DNA of 64,000 nucleotides from Daucus carota subsp. sativus (Eukaryota; Streptophyta; Magnoliopsida; Apiales; Apiaceae): assembly GCF_001625215.2 (NCBI RefSeq), contig NC_030384.2, forward strand, positions 29,996,527 through 30,060,526, given 5' to 3'. Below, one piece after another: positions 34,440 to 47,700 of the stretch (the stretch's first letter is position 1; each line of letters starts with the position of its first letter). Both the position numbers and the translations under genes were made by a program. The notes under the pieces were generated by a model. It saw nothing but the letters and a program-made list of their open reading frames with translations. It searched no databases and was not told the origin of the DNA.

Positions 34440-34560
34440 TACTCCCTCCGTCTTCCTAGATTGTTTGGGACTTGATACGCATTTGAATGCTTCTATAAAA
34501 ATAGTTTCACAAATTAGTGTAAACATGTTTGGGACAGAAAATTGATGTTTAAATATTTAT
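34440..34560. mobile_element. Stowaway-like end (one-ended remnant)
   Basis: The sequence TACTCCCTCCGTCTTCC at 34440 matches the Stowaway terminus, but no partner end is visible downstream. It is a truncated or decayed copy. Confidence 0.5.
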
Positions 34561-34739
34561 ACATAAAAGAAAATTTTAAAAATAAGTAATGAAATTATAT
34601 TTTATATGTACTATAAAATGCATGTCATGAAAAAAATTATAAAGGAATAAGAAGGACATACGCAATATATTTTCTCAAAAATCTAAACCTATTTTACACC
34701 CTTACATTTTTTTGGTTAAAAACAAAAATCACTTTCATT

Positions 34740-35240
34740 AACAAAAATATATTAGGACAAATTTCCCGGGTAAAGATACAACCAGGTTAGAAAATAAATA
34801 ACCACTAAAAATAATTAGCTGATTTGTTTTTTGGTTGTTTAAAATCGACAACGACGGCGAAGATGGAGAAATTATTGGAAGACTCGTGATTGGAGTTGAG
34901 TCAGGAGTGGACGGTGTGGCAAATGCTGGTGATGATGGAGAGGAAGGTGTTATTGGCATATGAGAATTGATTGGTGCTGTCGGAGTTGATGGAGATAATG
35001 CAGAGGAAGGTGTTACTAGGGGAGGAGAATTGATTGGTGTTATTGGAGTTGATGGAAATGACAGAGATATCGTAGCAGATAGAGGTGGGGAAACGGATGC
35101 AACTAGTGTCGGCGTGGTTTTTTTTTAACCATTTGCAACTTATTATGCAATCAGGAAGTGTAGTTGTTTTTAGTTGATTTTGCGGCATTTTTTGTGATAT
35201 TAATATTGGTCGTGCATGGGTATTCAATTTTTCGTCATTT
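34740..35240 (-). repeat. Diverged repeats coding Ser/Pro/Thr-rich text, origin unclear
   Basis: Phrases such as GAATTGATTGGTG, GGAGTTGATGGA and GAGGAAGGTGTTA recur two to three times with a period of about 60-70 bp. On the minus strand this reads as short Ser/Pro/Thr-rich and Asn-rich stretches without a signal peptide or a joined reading frame. It may be a remnant of a Pro-rich or arabinogalactan-like gene or a minisatellite in non-coding DNA. Confidence 0.4.
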
Positions 35241-35781
35241 GCAATAACTTACAACTTATTATGCAACTAATTTAAATTTCAACAGATTTTTTCAAAATGC
35301 ATATGTGGTTTCACATATAGTTGCTAACAGTAACACCTGGATATATAATTGCAAATGCAACTTTCGTATTTTTTACAAGTTTTTTTTTGAAATATAGTAT
35401 TTTTGTAATTTTTTAAAAGAAGATAGTATTTTTACAATTTTTTTAAAATTCAGGTATTTATGAAAAAATTCTATTTTTTAATTATATTTTTTCTAAAATT
35501 TTAAAATTTAACAAAATCTCGACCAAAATCAGACCAACTAATTTTCATTTAATGTAAAATATGTGAATCAAAATAGAAGGACCTAATTTTTGCCCCAATT
35601 GACACTCAAAAAACATTGACTAGGGCCTAGGCTAAACAAACATCTTCGATTTCCAAATTTCAATTCTTTCTTTCTCTCCGTTCTCCAATCTTGACACCAT
35701 CAATACACTCCCAAACCTATACACACACACTCAATCCATAAATACACGCATACATATATACATACATACGGTGACATCAAA

Positions 35782-38700
35782 ATGGCGTGGCTGAGGTCAG
35801 CGATGAACAAAGCAGTGGAGGTGGGCAACAAGAGTAATCTAACGCGTGCCGTCAAGAATTACACTGATTCCGTTGTTCATCAGGCTGGTCAAGCTGTTGC
35901 TGAACTTCTTCAGGACCGTATCGTAAAAACTCGAAACTCTCCGTTTATTTCTCTTGATTATTACCTATTTTGCTTAATTTGTTGGTTCATGATTGGATGT
36001 TAGTTTGATTAATTTGATTGTTTAGGGAAGTGGGGTTGCTTGAAATGTGTTTGGAAATAAAACCCATGTTTTTGTTTTGAAGAATTTGGAGTTTTCGAGG
36101 AAATTTTGTGTAGGATTGAACTTTAGGTGTGTGCTAGTAGTTTGATACTAGTCGAAGGCATTGGATTGAGTTAGTTTAGTGAAATATATGGCTGCTTGCT
36201 ACTTTCAGGCTTTGTGATTGGACTCGTTTCTAATGTCGAGCTGCCAATTTGTGAAAGTATTCTGATGGTTATTACTTGGGACCACTTTAGTTTCAGGACT
36301 ATCTAAAATTTGCAGTTTTTTGACTTTATTGATATCTTAGGAAGTTGCTTGGACTATTTGGTTGGTTGGTTTTATGTTTGTGAAGTTGTTGTTTACTTGA
36401 TATATGTAGGGAAAGCCTTTTTTACAAAGTAGAAAGGGTTTGTCAGCTCTCATGCTTAGGAAAAATGACATATCAAAACCTTGGTGTAAAGAGTTAGATT
36501 TAAATTAGTGTATGTAGTTAGTTGTAAATTGCTGTAAAGAGGGATTATATCGCTACAGGATGTAAATTTCTAAAACAGCATCCCTCGTAAAAGTTTAACT
36601 CATAAAGATGGATTCCTTAAAATTCCTACATTATAACTTGAACAATTAATGCTTAGATTTTTGGAGCTCTAAAGTAAACTTTATTTTTTGATAAAATCTT
36701 TTCTAATAAATTCAAGATTCTCATTTAACTTTTTGATTATCATGTAATGGTCGTGTTTGATAGGGAGTGTCAATCCTTTTGGTTTTTCTTATATCATGCA
36801 TGATTAAATATTGCCAATTCGTCCTAAAAGAACTTTTTCAAACTTTATGATATATTTTAGGTATAAGATGTATTAATATCAAGATGATTAAAATTTGAAC
36901 ATCTGTTATTCCTTCTTGGTTTATCCCGTAAATCACATTCAATATCTCTAATCAACATATTTGGCTTATCTTAAGAGAATTGCTTATCTATTCAAGTTAT
37001 GTGGTACTACTTTTGTATAATTTAAGTGATAGAGTTTAATATATAAAAATTTATGATAAAAAAGAAATGAGAAATAAATTTAGATATTACATGTATTGAG
37101 GATACTGTTATTTTTTATTAAGTCGTATTGTAATACATAAAAGAAGTATTTTTTTATTAAGTCGTATTGTAATACATAAAAGAAGTATTTATTAAGTTAG
37201 TTTTAAGACATAGATTATATTTTTAACAATTAGTTACTCTTTTTCACTTGTTTTAACTGATAAGTTACATATGAAGAAAATCAAGCAAATACTTACTTCT
37301 ATTACATTTGCCTCTATCTACTGCTTACCAGAGGGAGTTTTTATACTAAATGTGCACATTATTTGATATGTTTTTGTGTAATTTCAGGGAGGACGGAGTT
37401 TTAAAAGTTTTAAGCAGACAGTTGCCAGATTGGAAGAAGCTTCTGTTTCTTGTGAGGGCCCAGAGAGGACTCTTCTGATAAAAAGGTGGTTGATGGCTCT
37501 TAAAGAAATCGAGGAATATAAAGAAAGGAATTTCGAGCAGCAGCCTTCTTCTGAAGAACCAAATGAAAATCTAAAAAAACCCTCCATAGTGAGTATCATT
37601 TCCACTTTTCCCCTGATTTTCCTTGTACCTGCATTCATAATTCAGTTGATTGACTAGCATGCTAATATATATCATCTGATATGTAAGATACTTTTGTGTT
37701 TTTTTTTTTGCATGGTTTTTTTGTTAAATTGCGAAACTTGAGAATCTGTTTTCATGTTTTAAACCGGACTTCTTTCCTTGGCGATTCATGTATAATGTGT
37801 ATATCCATCATATAGAAAAATAAGGAAAAAGAGGGTACTAGTCAGTAGAACATAAGAATTTCTTATAAATCAAAATCCGAACACTTAAATCCAACAGCAA
37901 AATTTTGCAAAGATTGCTGTCACATGTGACTTTCAATATATATTGAAAATTTTAATATTTAAGTTCCAATTATACAGCACAGAAATATTTCCTATTTAAT
38001 TTATATTTAATTTTGTTTTAAAGGTGACCTTCTATAATAGATCTAGGCTTGTTAATATATTTGGATTAATATATTTATAATAAACCTGTTAAAATAAATT
38101 CTTACTAATTAGGCATATAAATATTATAATACACACACACACACAGAGATATATATATATATATATTTATATATAGATAGACCAATAGATGTGTCAAAAG
38201 GTGTTTTAATTAGAATATAGTAGCCTGACAATTTTTTTATTAAAATAGAGGCCATTAAATTTTTTGGAAAGAAGTTTTTAAGTGGTAGTAAAGACAATAT
38301 TAAAAAAATTGAAATTATCTTTTTTTTAAAAATTATGAATTTCTCGGAAGGAACTATCTAATTAGTAGAAAGACATTATTTTTTTTGGTTTTGAATGTGT
38401 TGGAAGGAAGTTTCTAACTGGTAGGAAAGACGATATTGAAGATCAGAACTATCTTTTTTAAGCCTTTTAAACTGTGTTTTAAATAAAGAGGCGCATCAAC
38501 TGGCTTAGATACAGACCAGCTGACTGACGGACCAAAATTTTTAATGTTTTGGCTTTAATAGTGTAGTATAGATTTGTTATGAACATTAGAATTAACCTAC
38601 AAAAGGTGGGAGTTTTTAGGTAATTTTTATATTTATAACAAGTATAGATATCAGATGACTTACGTATATTGGGGCAATGATCATCGATCTTCCCTTGCTC

Positions 38701-41700
38701 TTTCCTTTCATTATCATGGGAAGTGGGAAGGGATATGTCGCTTGACTTTAGGGACCGCGGCTGGGACTTTAAAAAGTCTTGGATCCAAACAGTATCCAGA
38801 ATAGGGTGAGGTAGTAAGTACCTCTCCTGCAGAATCATATTAGCTATGTAACTATCTCTTCTTCTTGTTTTTTTTTAATATTCAAGTGTAACCATCTCTT
38901 TCACTTCTGAACTCTTAAATGTCTTGAAGATATGTATGTCTGATAATGTTTCTCTCTACTTGTCACAGGTTTTATATTATGATTATGACATGGGTGGTGA
39001 GCCACTGAACTTTCGTGATGTTTTTCTCTACAGTCAAGCTTTGGAGGGCATCACAATATCGATGGTACAAGAAGTTTACTTGGTCTTTCACCTAGTATCA
39101 ATTAGATAAAAGAAAATTTGTTTTACAATATTTCTTAAGATTTAATAATGTTTAAAATGTGACTAAACAGTTTTTTGGAGGGCTGTCAATTTAGGGGTTA
39201 CCGGTTGTGTTCAGGTCAGTAATAATAGGGGGTTGACTCGGACCCGACCCAATGAATAAGTGACCCATTAAGTCTGAACACTAATCCAATCCGCTTAATA
39301 AACGGGTTACCCGATCAGACCCGCCACCTGTTGATCCAACTACATAATTTTTAAAATTGACTAGTATTTTTTAATTGCATATTATATTTTTTATTTGTAT
39401 TACGTATTGTGATACATAAAAGTAATTGTAAGCATTCAAATATTTAATCCGTGTAAAATTTTAAACATTATTTATCATCTAAATCTAAATAGATATGTGA
39501 ATCTATACAAAATATTAATGAATAATTAAGAAGTAGGTTGAGCAAATATATTGATCATAGTAAAGTGACTTATTATATTAGTAATTATACATATCGGTAA
39601 ACATTATATTTGAAAAGAAAATTTATATGAGTTATCCTGGTCATTTTCTGGGTTACATGGGTTGACCGGTCCTGCCTGTTTTTGTGGGTCAATTTTGGGT
39701 TTGACCTGTTTTCAACAACACTAAACTGTAATATACGTGTCGGGTTCTGGGCATATCCATTTTTGTCAGCTCTAGTTTTTTGGGTAGTGTATCATAATGC
39801 TATGAGTAGCACTGGTAATAATTGTAGTATCAATTATTTCTCGAGATGCAGCTTAACAGGTAAGATTATATGTGAGTTCCAAGAGTCAAGCATGACTAGT
39901 ATCCTAAATGCAGTTGCTTTTGGTCTCTTTGGTTATAAGAATAAGTTGATGAAGTGAATTACATATCTAGAATTTGATGCATTTATCTTTCTTGTCAGTA
40001 ATGTTGATATCAACAATTTGATCAACCTTACGTTGAAGTGATCTACGGGCTATATGTACTGTTTTGGGCTTTTGCTGTTATTAAAGTTAACCACGGAAGT
40101 TCTGTGTGTTTCAGATTATTGAAGCACCAAATGAGGAAGAGGTTTCTCTACTCCTACTGCTGTTCGGGTGAGCTTTCTAACTATGTTAGTCAGTATATAA
40201 CTTCGATAAATTTGAGCATTGTATATGAGAAACTGATTAAACCATATGCTTGTTCATGCAGATTTTGTCTTACTGGGGGTAAAGAATTTCATCATGCAAT
40301 TGTGAGCAGTATTCAGGATTTGTCAAAAGCTTTTGCTAGCTACAAAGATGAAGTCCTGGTAAAGTCCTAAATTTTCTATATTTTTCAAAGTGTTACCATA
40401 TAATATTAAAATTGAGGGCCATGTTCATGTTGTCACTCATGAAATCACAACTTAGAATGACGTTTGAAAAAGACATCTGTGTATCTGATGAAATGATTGC
40501 ACATGACTTAGTTTATTTTTCCTAGGTCAAGCGAGAGGAACTTCTTCAGTTTGCACAAAGCGCTATATCAGGACTGAAATTAAATGCGGAGATTGAAAGG
40601 TCTAAATTCAACCTTCTTTTTTAATATACTATATTCTTCCTATTATATATATTTTTGCATGGAAAACTTCTCTCTCGATTACTATGGCCTTTTCTGCATG
40701 GCATGCAATATTTATGATTTCTCTTTGTTGCGGTCTTTTCTTAACTTGTTTGATTTATTGCTGAAACACACATAAAGCACATATGACAACTGTAAATTGG
40801 AGTTGCAAATAATATGCTAAACAATTTAGTGTTCATCACATACATCGAGCACAAAACCTATTGGTTATAATATTAAGTAGGGTTTCTACCACTTGCCAGA
40901 ATAAATTTCAGATATCACATGCTTGACTTGTTACAGATTTTGTCACCCATCGGCAAATATATAATATTTTAAGATGAAATTAATTCTTCTGATCATAATT
41001 TGATTTATTCCCACAGGATAGATGATGAAGCTTCTTTGCTGAAGAAAAAGCTTGATGAAATAGTGGCAAGAGCAGAGGCTAAAGGTGAAGGCCATGGAAC
41101 AGCCCCCGAAGAAACAACTGTTTCCACAATGGAGGTGACTCTGGTTGCATCTGATCTTTGTTTCCTTGTCTGTAACACAATACTGCAATATGAAAGGTTT
41201 TAGTTTTTATTTGTAAACGACAGTGCAAACCTCCAACTTCAGTTTTAAGTAATATACATGATTCGCCCACACATATTGATAGAAACCATAAAAAAACACT
41301 TTTAATATTCGAATTTCTGCGGTTGGTATTTCGAAATAATATTGGTACAAGAATAATATATGGAACAAGATGAGGACCATATTAATTGTTTTAAGTTTTA
41401 AGTTTTTGTTTTTTCATTTAAGTCTGATTGTGCGCTTTTTTAAGTAGGATCTAAAAGAAGCTCTTGCCCATATACGAATTTGCTCTAGATTAGAAGGGCT
41501 TTTACTGAAGAAGAAATCTCTTGGCAATGGCGACTCCCTTGAGGTTCATACACAGAAGGTATATTATGGTCTGTACTTTTTGACTTGCGTTATGGATATG
41601 CTTGGTTTTGGTTTCAGGCATTAAGCCTTCTTTGTGCACATGTTTCTGTGCACTAGCCTGTTCTTAATGCAAAACTGCATCTACATGATAATAGTAAGGG

Positions 41701-44700
41701 CTACATATGCTTGTTTAAATAGCCTGTTTCTGTGCTTGTTCTGATTGCATTTAAATTAATATAGTATACTCGAGTATACGATATTAAGATAAAACGTCAT
41801 GCCAAACAATGTGCTTAAAGTACATAAGTGCCTACAGTAGTCCACTAATTCCCAAATGGAAATTCAGATTTGAATTACTTACGGTGGTGTGCGCATGAAA
41901 GTTTTTATTCTCAAAGCATGCTTATGGTCTATTTTTCTTTAGGCATGTTTATTTATAATTATTAGATACTGATATTATGCTGACTGACCTTAAAATTATT
42001 TCTTGCAACTTTTGCAGGTTGATAAGTTAAAAGTCTTGTCTGAATCTCTTGCTAGCTCCACAGCAAAAGCTGAGAAGGGCATCTCAGAAAAAAGGTACGA
42101 GACTCAGCCGTGTGCTTTTTCTATCATCGTGTACATGCTGCCTATACTGTTTTGCACTTTGTTTAGAGCAGAAGTTTATAGGCAATCTTATGATTGTAGT
42201 TTTTTATTTATTTAGTAATATCAATCAGAAAGTCTGGATATCCCTTATTATGCCCAAGCAGTCTATACATCCCTTTTATTACGTCCAGAATATGTGCATC
42301 TGACTGGGGCCCTATCACTCCCTTGAGGATTATTAATATCAGAATAAAGGTTGCACCCAGTGCACAAGGTGCCCGATAAAGTAGTATTTCCTTTTCTTAG
42401 CAATTCACTCAATGATGTATACTTCGGAACAAAGGATGCCAGAAGGCTCCCAAATGAAGTGGATTAAGCTTATATCTGTTTTTACTTCGGTCCATATTGT
42501 AGAAATATCAATGGTAAATAAAGCTAGGTTTCCAGTTAAGGTTTTATCTTCTTTATGTGACCAATAGTTATCCCATGGCTTTAATAGGATCACTGTATCT
42601 AGCCAACTTGAAATAGGACCTATGATTTCTTCATCTTTCATTATATATGAAGCTGAATGCGAGTGAGTTTGACATCCTGGCAAATCGGTATATCAATAAA
42701 CTTGCTGTATCTTTAGACCAGTCAGTGTCTGCATCTTAAATGCTAGGTTTATCTACCAGACTTGCTGTGATACCTGACATATTCACCGGAACTGGAAGTT
42801 CTTTCCCATTGTTTCTATGGATTCTTCTATGTAGATTAATTTTTGATGTATTTTCATAGAAAAATTATGTGCATCTGTGATATTTGATCTTCATGTCTGT
42901 TTTTCATATTTCGGCAGAGTGCACAAAGAAGAGGCATTAAAATTTCGCGTTATAAAGACAAGTGAAGTGGATGAAATAGAAAAGGTACTGTCCTTGAAAG
43001 ATGGTATACAAAAAGTTGGCCTCTTTCAGCATTGGATTTTAATATTACATATTTATGCACTTTGTGAAGTATGTATAAGCACTTACAAATGTTTTAGTTT
43101 TTTTTTTGCATAGACAGCTTTTTATATAAAATCTCAGAATATTTGCAGTTTGTGAAATCCCTTCTCTCAAACATGACAGGATAAGTGCCTTTTTTTAGCT
43201 ACATTAGATATATCTAGGAAATATGATATTTAAGAGCAGGAAAAAAGTTTGCATGAATTATGATTCAATAAATATATTTTTCTATTTTGAGGATCTAGTG
43301 ATCCGCTGCAGTCCTTCCCAACTTAAAGGTTACTGTGAATTTATGGGTCAAACCATAGTTACACGGAAACGGGTACGCTGCCACGTATCCCGAACCAGTT
43401 CGTTCGACTCGGAACACGGGTCGTTTCCATCCCGGGTCGCCCTAATTCGCGTTCGGTTCGTCAATTTCGGCGATCTACACAAACTCCGGCGAGACGACGA
43501 CTTAATTCCGACGACACAAAAAATCCACGGCGTTACTTCATGTTGTACCGTACAACATACTAATTAAAGAAAGAAGAAGAAAGAGATGATTAAATGAGGA
43601 GGAAGAAGAAGAAAGGGATGAAGAGGACTATATATATCTGTATATATCTGTTGTGTATACGCGGCTGCTGAATATTTAGGCTGTTAGAATGATTAGGGTT
43701 ATGTGTGTACTTCACTTAAATGTGGGCTTGCAGGCCCAAAATCTCTTTTTTTTCAAAGCCCGTTAACATGAATGTCATATCTAATGGTTTTTTAAACACA
43801 CAAACCAAATTATTATTATGTATATAACGTACGAGTAAAATATTTATAAAAATCAACAATATTAGAGTCAATAGCTTTTAATAAATTATTATATTAAAAT
43901 TTAATATATGTGTATATATATTTTACTTCTATGATATAATATAACATGTTAATAATACAATATAACATCCATTTAAAATCATGATAAGACCGTTTTTATT
44001 TACTCCAATTGACTCTAATTTCAATTACTAGTTAACGCAATCATTAAAGTTTGAGTGCCCAATTGTCTTCTAATTTCAGTTACTAGTTATTAATGTCAAA
44101 TTATATCAAAAATTTATATTCGTATGTGATATCTCGTACCCATACGTTCCGTCGTACCCACCCGTTTCCTCGTACCCACCCGTTCCCTCGTACCGGAAAC
44201 GATCAAATCAATGTTCCACGTATCCGAATTCGTACCTCGTTTCGTATCGAACCGCGTCCTATGTAACTATGGGCCAAACCATAAAGAATATTTCCAGGAA
44301 AATAAGAAGTTATTACCAGTGTTTCAGAGTGCCTAAGGGCTCTTTGTGAGATGATCACAGGACTCGGGTACGAGTGTCAGACATAGGGTGGGTCCAAGTG
44401 TTAGATTCTCAATTTCAAAAACATTATGATCCTTGGTCATGGATCCGAAACTGGACATGGGTGTGGGGACTTGTCATGCAAGTGCACAAATATATTCTAT
44501 CTTCTTAATTTTTTGAACTTATTAAAAGATATTGTCTATTGACTCTATCACCAACAACAGACCAAATGGACGTTTTTTAGGGAAATTTAGTGCATTAAAA
44601 CATCATAATATCCATGGTTACAAACTGAGCAATCTTACAAGGGTATGATACTCCCAAATTTGCTCAGCACCAAATGACACAAATTTAGCAAGGTGATGGG

Positions 44701-47700
44701 CTACATTATTTCCGTTCCTTTAACATGTGAGTATGTGACCATAGTGATGACTCAAAAACAGTGAGAAAGAACATCTTTTAAGATAGAATCAAGATCTGTG
44801 TTATGAAGGTATGAACAAGAGATTAAAGGTATAAACGAGAACACAAATTATGTTGATTAAATTATAATCCATAACTTTTTTTCAATTTGTGTCCATTTAC
44901 ACTTGTGTAGGACTTCATTGTGTGAATTTTAGTCTCACTTTGGAAAAAGAACAGCCTCAGTATCCTTATCATTGAAATTGATTCTAACATACTCTTACAC
45001 TCCCTGAACATATTATCTATACTGATTATTGCGGAAGTGTTCAAACTTGAAAAATATCTGGTGTTTATTCATTTCACTGAGATTTGGAATCACACATTAC
45101 CATGCACTACCATAAAATTTGTTATCTTGGTGTTAAATGTGATGGTTCTTGACATCAATTGGAGTGCACTTACGGGAACTTCATCATAATTAATTCAAAG
45201 TATTGTGGAACACAAAAAATATCAAAAAAGATGTATGTACTTTTATTCTCTGTTATTTACTTGAATTTTTGTAAGGGAAGATTTTATTGTAGTCAATTGT
45301 GGGATTCAGTTAATTGTTAATAATAAAGGATGTCTATTATTACTCCGGGATATTCTAGGTTATAGTTAGTTGCTGTACTAGGTTAGATTATATTATCTAT
45401 ATCTATGATCCCCCATTTTGGATAAGCTGATAGAATTGATTATTCAGTCATGAGATCTTCTCTCTTTGTCTGGGTTGCGTTGCGTTCAATTATTTATCTC
45501 TTCTGAATTGTTGTCCTACATCATGAAGGGCTTGTGAGATTTATACTTCTCCTTACGCACATTATGCTAACCCTAAACCACAATTTCCCTTTAACTTTGT
45601 AATTAACAGATCATTTGAAATGTCCCTTCTTCCTTGTTATACCTGCAGTATAATAAGACTTGCCATTTTTGGTTTACTTTCAGGAAATAACTGCTGAAGT
45701 TGCTGATCTTGAGAAGCAGAGAGATGAACTCGAAGCTGCATTGAAGAAGGTTATCATTAACTCATATATTTTTGTGTTACTCATAATAAAATATGTTTGA
45801 TGATCTTGCAATATAAGCTGATTTCTGGCAGTTACATTTACACAACTTTACAAACTCTTCAGTTTTTACTTTTCAGTATCTTGCCCTTTTTTGCTTTGAA
45901 AACCTTTTATTACAATGATACTGAACCTGTGATGTTCTTGCCATTATTGGGAGTCAGTCATGTAATATATCTTGGAATTGGTGTTTCAAAAATCAGTGAT
46001 TAGTAGGGATTTATAGGCAATTAATTGCTAGGCGTGGGGTCTGCAATTAAGCTGAAATTGGGTTAAAAATTGTTTTTTCTGTAAATCCGTGTGATCGAGC
46101 ATTTGATCAAAAATGATAGTAGTTGGTCAAAAAATGGATTAGTCGGTACAAAAAAAAAATTGGTTGAAATATATCAAAATTGAAGAGGGGGAAAAGAGAA
46201 AGCCTTACTCTCATATGCATAAGTATAATTCTAAACAGACTAAATCGCCAACTCTCTTTATATTCCCCTCAGATCGACCCACAAATTCAGAAGTTAGTCT
46301 CTTATATATCACTTATTTTACAATATTATAAATATTAAATTGCTTCGAGACTCCAGTTAATTCCCAATTAGCCGATTAATCACTACAAGATGTCTTCACC
46401 TAGTGAGTCCGATTCTTGGATTTTGGAACACTGCTTGTAATAGTAGCTTTTATCCTTAAACTTGTCTGCTGAACTTTTGAATCACTTCAATTGGACTTCT
46501 GAATTTGGAATAATAAAGCATATTTGTTTCATTAAATATTAAGACTTGAATTACCTCATATATTATAGCTCCTGGAATGGAAAACTCTTTTTTAGATTGT
46601 AGTTGTATTTTTTATAATAAATGCTATTTTGACACTTGCACATTTTATAGGTCAACATCTCACTAGCAGCTGCTAATGCACGCCTGCACAATGTAAGGGA
46701 AGAAAGGGACCAATTTTATGAGGCTAATGATCAAATTGTTGCACACTTGAAGACAAAGGCATGTTCCAGCTCTATCTCAATCTGTCTTTTTATCATGTAC
46801 ACTTCTTCTTGTGGATTATCTATAATCTTCTTGTGTTTTCTGTCATCTAATCTAAGATCGTGCTTAGCTTTCGAAAATTGCACTTACAATTATTTTGTTC
46901 ACACTAGGAAGATGAGTTGTCAAGATCCCTGGGAACATGCACACGAGAAGCAGATGTTCTTCATACTTGGATGAACTTCTTGGGAGATACTTGGGCTTTG
47001 CAATCGTCAACCACAGAGACCAAGGAAAAGGAAATTAGGTATGTACATTTTCATTAGTGATGTCAAATATGTTTTTGTCCTGCTTTTGACAATAAGAGTG
47101 TGCATTATGTAATTGAATTTTATCAAGTTCCATTATTATTACTAATCACTTGCTTATCTGTAGCGCTGAACTGGAGAGACACGAGAGTTATTTTGTGAAC
47201 TTGGTCATCCAACTCCTTTCAGCATACGAGGTAGTGTTTAGATCTACTTACAAACTAATTTCCATGAATGATTGGATCTGCAATCTTCCCTTCTAATTGT
47301 TTACGTAACAGTGACCTGGTATGACCTTTTAATATCTGTACAGAACGGTTTGAAGCCTTCAATTGACCGTTTTAAGACATATGCTGAGAATTTGAAGAGT
47401 TTAGATGAAGGGTAAAGTTCTTGTATTACCTTTTTAGTTCTGTAATTTTATGGCTTATCTTGATAAGGTTTTAAAATAATGTCACCCAAGACAGGTCAAC
47501 AGATCCATCTGTTGTGGATTCCAAAGAACTACATCCAAGGAAAAATCTTGAGGAGGATTATCTAGATTATGACACAAAGGTGATTATAATTTTCTCCAGA
47601 ACTGATCGTTCTTATAATTTCCACTATTATGCACTTGAAGTAGGTATTCTTATTCATATAATATAACCTCATAGCCTGTACTTTTAAGGTACCAGTCTAT

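Noticed and set aside
34740-35240. Ser/Pro-rich minus-strand frames as an arabinogalactan-like gene
   Set aside because: Two unjoined short frames with no signal peptide or start context; repeats alone explain them.
38479-38838. 119-codon minus-strand frame in intron 2 of the coiled-coil gene
   Set aside because: No recognisable domain and no transposon ends around it; likely chance.
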